Positions 11,600 to 28,714 of a stretch of DNA of 64,000 nucleotides are shown here, one piece after another (the first letter of the stretch is position 1; each line of letters opens with the position of its first letter). The translations under genes and the position numbers were made by a program. This DNA comes from Lepidodermella squamata (taxonomy: Eukaryota > Gastrotricha), in the NCBI GenBank assembly GCA_047495785.1, contig JBLDXI010000028.1, positions 372,001 through 436,000 of the forward strand. Reading direction: 5' to 3'. The notes below the pieces were generated by a model that had not been told where the DNA came from, did not search any database, and saw nothing but the letters and a program-made list of their open reading frames with translations.

Positions 11600-12574
11600 T
11601 TCAACCGGGAATCAGCCATTTTTTGTCGAGATTTTATTTGTCACAAAAACACAAATATCCCAGCAGGAAAAATTGGAAAAATCTACTATTAATATTCCTA
11701 CAAAATGAAAATAAAATGCATATTTCATCGTTTGAAATTCAAATTTTTCATAATTTAATTATTATGGAATGTTTCCATGATATCAACAAAAATAATGAAT
11801 TATGAAGAATATTTTACGATTCGGTTGGGAATGGAAGGCGAAAGAGATAGGCTTTGTTTACTCAGCAGTGTCACATCAGCGGGGGCGAACCTAAATAAGA
11901 AAATAAAAAGTCAACAGTCGAAAAACATCTGGCCTTAAAAAAACAGCAACAACATTTATGAATGCCCAGTAAAAAAATTAATTAACCAAATTTTCACGTT
12001 ATTACACAGAGCAATTTCTACAAAATGGTTATTTTAATCGATTTGTCGAAAATCGGAAAATAGAAAGCCTGATATAGGCTGAAAAATCCCCAACAAAACT
12101 CCCGAGGCAGTTTTAACAAGAAAATTATTACTAAAAGTTGAAAAATACATGAACATGTCACTTGATTATTGAATTATCGATTTTTTCACCCGCGTTTGAC
12201 ATTCAGCGTCCCATAACGTTATTTGACGAAAAAAGGCTGATCATAATTAATCACTAGGTGCAAAACGCATGGTAATTAAATTCTATTCCGCACCAATAAA
12301 CGCGCTACATTGGGAATTTTCTCAGAATTTTAATATAAAAACTACAGAGCGATCAGCCAAGTTTGAGTCTAAACCGGGCGAAGCCAAATTTTAGAGGAAA
12401 ATAGGGAAAATCAACGTCTACCATGTAAACATTATGTTCAAGACAGCAAACAGATTCGAATAATTTCCACGATTTTTCTAATAAATTGCCAAGTGTTTTT
12501 GTCCAAAATTTTTCCACGGACGAGAATAATTCCACAGGTACAAAAAAATCAAGTCGTGATAGACTATACGGAAA
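11600..12574. other. Spacer between two minus-strand genes
   Basis: This runs from the methyltransferase start (11599) to the RABL3 stop (12575). It is AT-rich with no supported exon. A downstream RABL3 exon or its 3' UTR would fall in the right-hand part. Confidence 0.45.
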
Positions 12575-15500
12575 TTAAAACTGTCTCACCTGTTGAAATG
12601 GAGAAGATCCACTCGATAACCGATTGCCGGCCGATAACAGTGATGAAGACGAATTCGACGAAGAATTCGCCACACTCAACATATTGCTAGACCCACCCAT
12701 CGACGAAGACAACCCATTGCCAGACAGCGTCATCGCAAGTTTGACATCGATGACTTTATCGAAAAACCGCGTTATCGCCACCGAATTCGAAGAACCAGGC
12801 GCTAACGACCTAGCGTTGTGACAATCGACTGTTATATGCTCCGCGCCGCCCACAGTTTTGCATATCGATTCGGCTGTTATTGTGACGCCCAGGCCAGGCC
12901 AACTCGACCCGCTCGAGCTCGCTTTTCGATTCGACATCGGCAGAACGTACTCGCCGTTGATTTTATCACCGCCTGATAACGCGTCAACCTTCGTCCCGAT
13001 TAATAGACAAGGCGCCTGAGGTGGTAGTAGGATGGTTGTGTTACTCGAGGATGAGGAGGGCGACGACGAGGAGGACCAGGGCGATGACGATAGGCTTGAA
13101 GTTGACGGCTGGGCTGATGCGGCGGCGGTCAGCTCGTTAAGCCACACTGTTTTCAGGTTTTGAAGAGATTTTCGGTTTGTCATATCGTGGACGAGGATGT
13201 AGCCGTGGGCACCGCCGTAGAACAGGGGGCGAACGGCTTGCAGAGCTGCTGAGCCGCCAACGTCCCATAATTCAACAAAATATGGCTGCTCTCGAGCTGA
13301 AAATATTTAAAAAAATTGGTTAACACCAGATTTTGGATAATTGCTATGAAGTTTCAATTTTTCAAAAATATTCAAATCCCGGAGAAGTTTCTGGCAAACC
13401 GTAGCGAGCCATAGTAACCAATACTTATTTGCTTCCTTAGATTCTATTAGACGAAAACAGCCTTTCAAGGCCGAATTTATTTCAAGCCGAGCCGTAAAAT
13501 TGAAATTTCAATAAAATAGTGTCGAATTTTCATATGAAATTGTTCTCACTCCTTATGCCGAGGCGCCGACTAATCGACCGCCTGCACCACCGATTTCGTT
13601 GTTAACATCTCCAGCGGTCGCATCGTTTGTCATGCCGCAAGGCTTTGAAGACCGAGCTGCCTCGCCGTTTACGAGACCACGGTTCGGACGGGAGGGTGGT
13701 CATGCGGCGCGCTTTCTATCTGATTCGCCTCCGCTGTTAGGTATTTAGTTTTTTGTCAACAATAATCGATACTTATGTATTAAGGCAATATCATTTGTTG
13801 CAGTCACGCTGGACTTTTATCACACTCCCCTCCCACCCCTTACTAACCGCGCCATCATGCCCCCCTGGGGCGGTGAGGAATTCGAATGAAAATCTGAACA
13901 GTTACGACCTACTCATCACGTTTGCATGGAGAGCTAACCGCGACTTAGCCCTAATTTTCAACCCTTGACGTTGGCAATCGCGATTATTCTGCTCAGGAGA
14001 TAGCCCATCAACTGCTCCAACTAACGCTTGATCAAACAAGCCGTAAATTCGTGAAGCTGAATATCTACTATCCAGAACAGCCGGAAAACATTGAGGTGTT
14101 TTCAATTGTGAATTTTCTAATTATTTCGCAGTTCAATTAAGCTTCGGTTTTCCGCTCAGCTGTTCAAAATGTTCATGAAATGCCGTTGAGTTATTTGGTT
14201 CCAGTCAATGCTGCTGAGATTAATGACGAGCTCAGAAGTTCGCGTCCCAGATCGGCGACCGTGGTTGGAATGCACAAAAGACGTATTCGAAATCGAGTGG
14301 AAAAGCATCAGCATATTTTACCAGCAACCTCCCATGAAAACAACAATACAAATTCTAGATCCAGATCCATCTTGACGACTTCCCAAGTGATCGTTGCCAT
14401 ACTTCCCGGCTGCCGCTCGGAAGGATACTAGTTCTGCTCCAGGTATTTTAAATGCGTACTCGGGAATGACACCCAGAAAATGCTACTCTTTACTCGCTAG
14501 CAAGGCTCAATCTCACCAATGGGTTCTAGACTCAGGCGCCAGTTCGCATATTGGCAACAATCCCCGTCTCTTCAGGAACCCGACTAGGCTTGTCGAGCAA
14601 ACCAACGTCTACCTGGGAACTGGGGCGTTGGATTCCAGTCAACTGGTCCGGCGCGGTGTTAATTAAGCAGCAGCATCGGATTCGTCTGCATTTTGGGTGC
14701 AACTTGAGGACGTTATGTACGTACCAGGCCTGGCCTCAAACTTATTTAGTGTCCCTGCTGCCAGAGAAAAGGATAATATTGCCATTTTTACTAAGACAAA
14801 CGCACTAATTCGAGACCTTAATTTTTCAAATAAAGAAGTGTGAATTGCTGACAAACTTGACGGGCTTTATTTTTTACGACAGAAGTCTCACCACGCACCC
14901 ACTTACACTCAATGGCATCGACGATTCGGACATGCCGGATCGTCAGCACGGAAACAAATCCTTCGACACAACCTGGTTGATGGTCTTAAGGTCAGTGGTC
15001 GCCACATTCTCGATGATTGTGAACCCTGTGCTCATCGAGCAACACATTCTAAAGTCAGTTATCAACGATCAAAATGCGAGTTGGATCTAGTTCATAGCCG
15101 GATGTAGCCGGACCAGTCGAAATTCAGTCTCTAGGAGGATCTAACTGGTACCTGATTCTCGTAATCATAATACGAAAATAAAAAGCAAAAAGTAACAAAT
15201 TTAAGATAATAGCTGCGCAGATTAATTACATGACATGGCTCGCTACGGTTCATCTAAATCCGTTCCGCCAGCGGAAATATCCGAGTAAAGTCAAAATAAT
15301 TTCCATTTTCGCATTTTTAAGCCGCCAGCAAATTTCGATTTTTCAAGGTTTCAGTAAAAACTTACAAGTCCCAGCGGCGTATTCGTGATATCGAACTTCA
15401 ACATTACAACCAGCAGTCCAACCAGGACCACGCGGCAAAACCAGACCTGAGGCGATAAGGTGCACCAAACTCGTCTTGCCAACACCTTCAAATCGCAAAA

Positions 15501-15605
15501 ATTACTTGCAAAATGCAAAATATGGCAAATGAAAGACAACTCACCAGAATCGCCCAAAACTAGAACTTTGACTCGATCGATACTGACACTGCTTACTTCA
15601 CTCAT
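12575..15605 (-). CDS. RABL3: Rab-like small GTPase RABL3
   Basis: Atypical Rab-like GTPase. Exons 15545-15605, 15366-15485 and 12575-13296 join in phase to 300 residues. The start reads IDRVKVLVLGDSGVGKTSLVH, with the P-loop at about residues 18-25, matching RABL3. WTAGCNVEVR, VELWDVGGS, ILVHDMTN, GTKVD and APGSSNSV-ITRFFDKVI follow in the family order. The protein lacks the C-terminal prenylation cysteines of true Rabs, as RABL3 does. It is longer than vertebrate RABL3 (about 236 residues) because of a Ser-rich insert before the GTKVD motif and a Ser/Gly-rich tail. The last codons run through a possible donor (CAG|GTGAGA) just before TAA, so a further 3' exon is possible. The second intron is about 2 kb and carries a retrotransposon fragment in antisense. 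Confidence 0.9.
14450..15180 (+). mobile_element. Degenerate Ty1/copia retrotransposon pol fragment
   Basis: Coding remnants of a copia-type polyprotein lie antisense inside the RABL3 intron. In order: the aspartic protease signature WVLDSGASSHIG (14521-14556), the stretch MYVPGLASNLFSV, the pre-integrase zinc-binding block with WHRRFGHAG and CEPCAHRATHSK, and the start of the integrase core (GPVEIQSLGGSNWY). The pieces lie in different frames, with stops at about 14664 and 14841 and a shift near 15100, so it cannot be active. Reverse transcriptase is absent. No flanking long terminal repeats were identified. Sequence from about 13550 to 14440 may be gag remnant, but I cannot show it. Confidence 0.85.
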
Positions 15606-15914
15606 TTTGAGCCGCGTGTATCGTGGGGACGGCGATTTCTCACGCCATAAAATCACACAATAACATGATCTAAAACAAAAAACAGCAAATCGTGAAAATG
15701 CGGTGGTAGTAGCAAATATTATTGATGAATAAGAATTCGGATGAAATTACGATCAACATACGCTTCAATAGTCAAATTTGTGTACATATGCATACGTTCA
15801 AAGACTAGTATAAGAAATTTACGAAAAAAACACAGGCAAATCAAATAATACGAATTGATAAGATCAGATCTTGGATGATGAAACGATGAAAAAGAAACAA
15901 AAGTAAAATGGAAG
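15606..15914. other. Short spacer between SMC3 and RABL3
   Basis: About 300 bases separate the SMC3 stop codon from the RABL3 start, both genes on the minus strand. It must hold the SMC3 3' end and the RABL3 promoter. No canonical AATAAA was seen on the minus strand. Confidence 0.5.
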
Positions 15915-23158
<7,244 letters not shown>

Positions 23159-23851
23159 ATGGAGTTCCCAATATGTTTCATTTTTTGTTTATTATTCGTG
23201 TCTGGACTAGCTGACGACCCTACCACCTCAGCTCCTGATCCTGACACAACTACTGCTTCAGTTGATCCAATTACTACAACTGAAGCCTCTTTTGGTACCA
23301 AATATTCTTGCGCCATATTCGTTTCATGATCATTTTTGTTCATTTCGCTTGAATTAAAGATTGCTCCAAGTATGGTCAGAGCTGCGAGACTTGCTTGGAT
23401 GCATCCACTTCGTGTTATTATTGCGGTTCTCTCAAAGAATGTCGACCCCTTCCCAGCAATATGCCTTTTGGTTTGCCGCTTGATGATGAATGCTCATTGG
23501 ATACCGCCATGTACAAGACATGCGATGTAAGTTTGTTGGTGTTGGCAATCAGCATTTTGTCAGTGGGGGGTGGTCTTCTCCTTGCCGGATTGCTCATCTG
23601 TTGTTGTTGCTGCATTCGTTGCCACAAGAGACCAAGGGTAGACATGGAGTAAGCCTAATTGTTTTCTCAACATTTCGCGTAAAATAAGGTTTTGAAAAAC
23701 TAGCAATATTGAGGTGACCTGGACTAATCAGCAAGAGGAGGATAAGAAATCCGGCCGTGCTGCTCGCAATGAAGCTCGCGAGTCACGTTATGATGAGATC
23801 AGAATGAAGTACGGTATTCAGAACAAGTATTCCAAATTGGACAACGAGTAA
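23159..23851 (+). CDS. PTTG1IP-like single-pass membrane protein, copy A
   Basis: Three exons (23159-23294, 23360-23648, 23704-23851) join in phase to 190 residues. Layout: signal peptide (MEFPICFIFCLLFVSGLA), a Thr-rich mucin-like linker, a cysteine-rich PSI-type module (DCSKYGQSCETCLDAS, then SCYYCGS), a membrane span (about 110-135) ending in a CCCCC run, and a charged cytoplasmic tail ending ESRYDEIRMKYGI. The tail and PSI module match vertebrate PTTG1IP (pituitary tumour-transforming 1 interacting protein), whose tail has a similar DEIRKKYGL motif. A membrane or trafficking role is inferred from that relative. The gene lies 156 bases before a second copy in the same orientation. The first exon depends on one GT-AG intron with a weak TTAAAG acceptor. 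Confidence 0.8.
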
Positions 23852-24007
23852 CATAGTGCTTTCTAATCAATCTTATGTGTGATTTATTGATCAAAATTTG
23901 TATGATTTTAGCAATCAAGCTTGCAATTTTATTCTTGTACTTCGATTTTTTGCTACACAACACGACCCGCTGATCATTGCTGTTTATTCCTAGAACATTT
24001 AACTACA

Positions 24008-24706
24008 ATGATGATTAAGTTTGTTGTGACTGCTGCACTTTTTGCTGCTTTTTGCCTCGTCGATGGTGTATTTGCTCAAAATACAACGACTTCCAAGCCG
24101 ATAATACGTTAGTTGGAATTGGAGGATCATCTATGAATCCCGCAAACCAATTTATGTTTATAGATTGTGAAATGTACAATGCTTCCTGTTCAGACTGTTT
24201 GCAATATGACAACGAAGTAAATATTGGTTATCTTATTTGGAAATTATAGGTAAATTACTCTTTTTCAGTGCTACTATTGCGAATCGAAAAAAGCTTGTTT
24301 GCCCATGCCGAAAAATACAATTTTTGGCATACCTTACGATGGAACCTGCGCAATGGGTTCGGTTAAGTATCACACCTGTGCTGTTTCCTTATTGCTCATG
24401 GCAATTTGCCTGCTATCCGTCGGTGGTTTCCTCATTTTGGTCACCTTCTGCTGTTGCATTTACTGCTGCTGTTGCCGCGGTTCCTCGTCTCGAATCTCGC
24501 GCCGTGAGCGCCAAGAAGAAGCTCGCATGCAGGAACAGGATGAAGAGCGTCGCATGCGAAACGAGGAGCGCAGGGCTGAACGCGAGACCAAGTACAACGA
24601 AATTCGCACAAAATACGGCTTGACCAAGGAAGCCAACCGAGCCGTCGATGGACAAACGTCTTCAACGCCGTATCAACGCATGGGCGACGAAACCACGACG
24701 CATTAA
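24008..24706 (+). CDS. PTTG1IP-like single-pass membrane protein, copy B
   Basis: Exons 24008-24107, 24164-24216 and 24269-24706 join in phase to 196 residues. It has a signal peptide (MMIKFVVTAALFAAFCLVDG), a short Thr-rich stretch, a PSI-like module (CEMYNASCSDCLQYDNE, CYYCES, ACLPMP), one membrane span, a CCCIYCCCC palmitoylation-like cluster, and a highly charged helix (RMRNEERRAERETKYNEI) ending with RTKYGLTKE. The EERRAE-x-x-TK-x-x-EIR-x-KYGL pattern is the PTTG1IP hallmark. This copy keeps the tail better than copy A. The two differ in intron positions around the PSI module, so the duplication is not very recent. Confidence 0.85.
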
Positions 24707-25189
24707 ACTACACCTATTGCAAATTTTCCACTATTGTTTATTCCGCCCAGAGCTGAGCGGTTTTATTCTTTTATTTTCTCATTATGAAAAAGGCACCGCT
24801 AAATCAGCTCATAGTAATTCCACATGCACTAATTTTTATTGCACTGGTACGGGAAATTGTTATGCGAAACATCGGCTTATTATGTCATGTTATGGTATTA
24901 ACTTCTGAATTTTGTTTGAGATGCGCTTTTTGTACTTCTGCTGCTGGCATTGAGCTGGTCGCTTTGATGGCAAATTGAAACAGTAAAACATAGTGGAAAC
25001 AGTTTTTTCTTATGTCTGTTTTTCTCTAACGATAATTCCGAGACTCCAATCCAAACGTTAGCAACATGTTCCACTAAGGTTTGTTTAACCTTTTGTTATA
25101 ATAATAAAAATAGTTTTATGTAGCCTCTCCTAGACTGCACGTCATTATACCGTTTCCGGTTTTGAAGAGGGCGAAGGCAGGCAAAGATT
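24707..25189. other. Intergenic region after PTTG1IP-like B
   Basis: AT-rich, no supported gene. It probably contains the 3' UTR of copy B. Confidence 0.45.
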
Positions 25190-25757
25190 GAAAATTAATC
25201 CTTACCCACCCCCCACAGTTGAAGATTCTGCTTTTTCCTAAAAATTCATAATTATCAATCGAGTTAACAATCATGCGCCATTCATCTTTTTCAAAGGATG
25301 CGAGTTCAGCTAATTGTAAATCAGGAATAATTTTAGTTTCAAATTTATTTTCGCCGGGTTTTTTCTTATCACCTTTTTTCTTAGTAACCTTATCCTTTTT
25401 GTCTTTCTTAATGTTAGATTTTTTTTCCGGCGTATTTCCTTAGTGAGTCCTACTTTAATCAAACTCCTATGCACTCCGTTTATCTACCTGGTCCGGGGTC
25501 TTCCTCTGGGTGCAAACCACCCGAACGGGGGCATCCAGGTATAAATTTTATTTATTAGACCTTTTTCATCGTAATCACGTGATCTAACAATATGTCCTAA
25601 ATATCTTAGGCGTTGTTTTTTGACTATCCGACTCACTTCAATGAGCCCTCCGCATAGAGCCAGCCTAATATCGATATTTGGAATGTAGTCAATTAGGTGG
25701 ACACCTACTATTGATCGAAGCCATCGATACTCTATTGTATTCCTTTTGTTGTTTTTT
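25190..25757 (-). mobile_element. LINE-type retrotransposon 3' coding remnant (1)
   Basis: Reading the minus strand from about 25745 gives the end of a LINE polyprotein downstream of the reverse transcriptase: EYRWLRSIVGVHLID, then RLRYLGHIVRSRDYDEK, then a RGRPRTR motif followed by TAG where Trp is normal in relatives. The frame continues with INGVHRSLIKVGLTKE. After a frame change comes a Lys-rich stretch and a DEWRMIV block, the usual terminus of such proteins. The stop and frame change show it is dead. Upstream RT domains are absent, as expected for a 5'-truncated insertion. Confidence 0.8.
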
Positions 25758-25841
25758 CATTAAAAATGGAAATTATATAAAAATACATAAAATGAAAATG
25801 CGGTACCGAGCAGTGAAAATCTTCATTTTAGCAGCTTTAGT

Positions 25842-27022
25842 CATGAGACGTAGTTAGGACGCCGCAGCTGGGCTTTTTACGAGAAAAAAGTGAAATGAGA
25901 GATAATGAGGTCGAAGGTCGCGTTTTGAAAATCTTTTGGCGCCAGATGTTATGATGAAGCTGCTGATTTCGAGAAAAAAGAGAGTGTTTCATACGCCGCA
26001 AGTGCTACTTAGCAAGTTAAAAGATGAAAAAAATGCCACGATTGAAAAGATGAAACCCTAGAAGAATTTTAGAAAATCATGATTTTTATTGCTTCGGTAA
26101 ATATTTTCACTATCACAAGGGTAAAGCTGAGCAAATCGGACGAAAATTCGTCAAAAATAAAACGGAAAATAATTAGTCGTTTTTGAACTGCTTGAGACTT
26201 GAACACACTGATAAGGAGGATGCTCCAAATTTTTCGCGATAAAATCTCACGGTTCTTCGTGCCAAGATGTATTTGAGGCGGCACAAGTCGGGAGAATGAT
26301 CGATTTCTCTTTCATTTTGTTCAACTCGCCGCCCCTACGATTTGCCACATCATCCAGCTTTTTGAAAGTAGTCAAATCTTCACGGTACTTCGCTGAAAGA
26401 GCCACCTTAATGATGGTCGCCGTTCGGCTGGGTGGCGCCACCGCGCGAGCGCAACTCGACCTAGTCACTGTGGTACGCCTCGGTCGGCTTGAGACCCAGA
26501 GACCACATTCTATCACTGCTTGGTAAAACACAAGCGAGTCGCTCGGGACCCATGATGCCAATTTTCTCAGGCAAAAGACTGGAAATTTAGCAAAGTAAAT
26601 TGACCGGTGGAAGGTTGAAGATAGCAAATTCAATAGCAGGCTGTCATCCAATAACTCCAGACGAGAGTTTGCAAGGACAATTGCCACGACAATAACTGAG
26701 AGGAACCCTCTCATTCTTGAATCTTCTTCAGTTCCAACTTCAATAAATTTCCTTCTAAATTGAAAATAGGACCAGGTAAAATTATTGAAAAATCCGGCAG
26801 AAGCTCCCGCCTACAGAACATTTGCCATCAAAAATGTCAAGTAAATAAATTGATAAAAAAATCTAAATAAATCGATTTTTAACGTGACCAGGGCCAAGTT
26901 CCAATGAAATTTTAATTTTTACAGAATATAAGAATATTCTTGAATATTCATGCATGAGACCCGCATGACACCCCCGTTTGCATGGCGGGGTTCAAGCTGC
27001 GGCGTCCTAACTACGTCTCATG
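25842..27022. mobile_element. Inverted-repeat DNA element, copy 1 (family CATGAGACG)
   Basis: The ends are 28-base perfect inverted repeats starting CATGAGACGTAG, at 25842-25869 and 26995-27022. Beyond the perfect part, the left arm matches the right arm of copy 2 (28715-30682) and the right arm matches the left arm of copy 2 over about 100 bases, so both belong to one family inserted in opposite orientations. The 8 bases on each side (GCTTTAGT and GCGTTGTA) do not match, so no target duplication is visible. No transposase was recognised. It encloses a 155-codon frame on the minus strand. Confidence 0.85.
26247..26714 (-). CDS. Hypothetical secreted protein inside DNA element copy 1
   Basis: An ATG-initiated frame of 155 codons starts with a signal-peptide-like sequence (MRGFLSVIVVAIVLANSRL), followed by a Leu-rich segment, an Arg/Thr-rich middle that is more GC-rich than its surroundings, and a Lys-rich end. 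I do not recognise it and see no transposase motif. It could be cargo captured by the element, or a chance frame. Introns within it are possible. Confidence 0.3.
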   Translation of the reverse strand: MRGFLSVIVVAIVLANSRLELLDDSLLLNLLSSTFHRSIYFAKFPVFCLRKLASWVPSDSLVFYQAVIECGLWVSSRPRRTTVTRSSCARAVAPPSRTATIIKVALSAKYREDLTTFKKLDDVANRRGGELNKMKEKSIILPTCAASNTSWHEEP

Positions 27023-27735
27023 GCGTTGTATATTTGCGGTTAAAGTGACCTACTCAGGGCGTAGTCACGTGTTCAGTGATGATCGATTGCGGCATTGATG
27101 TATAAAAATGGGCATTCAATGAGGAGTTAATGCTGAATGCTATTGCCAAGTGGATAGGCATAATAAACGTGCAAAGCTACTGCAAAGCGCCTTGGGAATT
27201 AAGAAATAATGTTTCCACTGACGAAGCTTGTTTCACTTTCAACCCTATTATGAAACGGCGATCTCGAAGAGATAGTGAGGTATTTCTAAAGGATAATAGG
27301 TCTTAATTCGCGATGAATCGCAAAAAGCTCAAGCGACTGGCATCGATTACTAGCGAGTCATCTCCTGAAGAAGTGCGATTAGTGATAGAAAACCCATCAA
27401 TTCCGGCGGGTAGAATTGTGGCGAAGCCACCTGTTGATCTCTGTGTTTGAAATTGGCGGTCGACCGTGACCTGATAAATATGTGGAAGTTTATTGTAGCG
27501 CCAAATGGCGATTGATGATTGGCCGAACACCCATATAAGAGGACTTGTCAATAATGTGTGAAGGGGGAAGATTTGAGAGAAATAAACTAGAAATTTTTAT
27601 CAACGTGTTGTGTTTGCCAGTAGAGATACTAACCTGGGTCTTCTCGCCACAAGAATACTTGGGGTAGTTGCAGCTCCGCATAACAATTCTACATACAAAC
27701 ATATACATCTCTTTTTCTATAACTAACATGGGTAA

Positions 27736-27900
27736 TGTGACCTCGCGTGCGATCAATCGGAGAACACGAGTCCGTCCGGTTCTGTATCAGTATCAGAATT
27801 GGTATCGGTATCTGTATTCTGGGTACTGAAACTCCCGAAACATGAACTACAATGTGACCTTGCGTGCGATGAGTCGGATAACACGAGTCCGCCCGGTACC
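27736..27900. repeat. Pair of 48-base direct repeats
   Basis: Copies at 27736-27783 and 27853-27900 both begin TGTGACCT and contain GCGTGCGAT and AACACGAGTCCG. They differ at roughly eight positions. The spacer carries short GTATCAG/GTATCGG runs. Confidence 0.75.
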
Positions 27901-27911
27901 TTGCGGTAATT

Positions 27912-28014
27912 GCCAATTAACAAAAGATTCCTATCGCCTCGCGAATGCTCATCGAAAGCTTCATCTCCGCAAATTTCGATGACCAAAGCGGATACACTTC
28001 GAAAAATCGCGAAT
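27912..28014. repeat. Dispersed repeat, copy 1
   Basis: About 100 bases are nearly identical to 33144-33251, in the same orientation; both contain AAAAGATTCCTATCG, ATTTCGATGACCAAAGCGG and CACTTCGAAAAATCGCGAA. No ends typical of a known element class were seen. Confidence 0.8.
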
Positions 28015-28706
28015 GGGCAGGTCCCGGGTTACCGGGAACTGCTGCTTGGCGGAAGCCGACCACCGCCCACCCCTCATTCCCTCATTCCCCCTCATTAAGA
28101 CGTGACAAAGATAAATGCTATTTTACATTATTTTTCTGTTACAACACCTTGATGATAAAATTGACGCGGGAAAATTACGATATTTTTTGAGTCTATCGAT
28201 TTGAGTCTATCAATTGAGTTTAAATTATCAAATTTAACATCTCGTTTATGCATCATTTGGAACCCTTTTATCGCGTGAAAAATTCTACACTTGGGTGCAT
28301 AAGTATGATATTCATGTCGGAATAATTGGCATTAGATCCCATAAGCATCGCATAAGTTCGAAGGCTGATTCAACAAAGAACTACCTAGCATACCCTTGGC
28401 AAGACGCTACCCAAAAATTTTACATTAAATGAGCAGCCGAAGTTTTATCAGGTGGTTCTACATTATTGTCGAGGCGATAATTGCACACAGTAATAACTAG
28501 CGAATTCTTCTTCTTTTTTTAGTTATTTTCTCCTTGTCTTTAACTTTAGATCTTGCAATGAAGCAACTTCTCGTTGTAATATTGCTAACATGTGTTGTGT
28601 TCATCAGCGGAGAGAAGAGCCCAGGCGCTAATCCAGCTCAAAGCCTCGCAGAGTAAGTGTTTAAAATGAAAGCATTCGAAGCTCGAATTTACATTCCGCT
28701 AGAGGC

Positions 28707-28714
28707 GGCAAGGG
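28707..28714. repeat. Target-site duplication, left copy
   Basis: GGCAAGGG directly abuts the CATGAGACG end of the element at 28715 and is repeated exactly at 30683-30690. Confidence 0.9.

Larger units (their letters stand above)
27023..28557. other. Repeat-rich spacer, no supported gene
   Basis: It lies between DNA element copy 1 and the small secreted gene. It holds a 48-base direct repeat (27736-27900), a dispersed repeat copy (27912-28014) and C-rich strings near 28060-28095. Open frames here are short and without family features. Confidence 0.45.
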
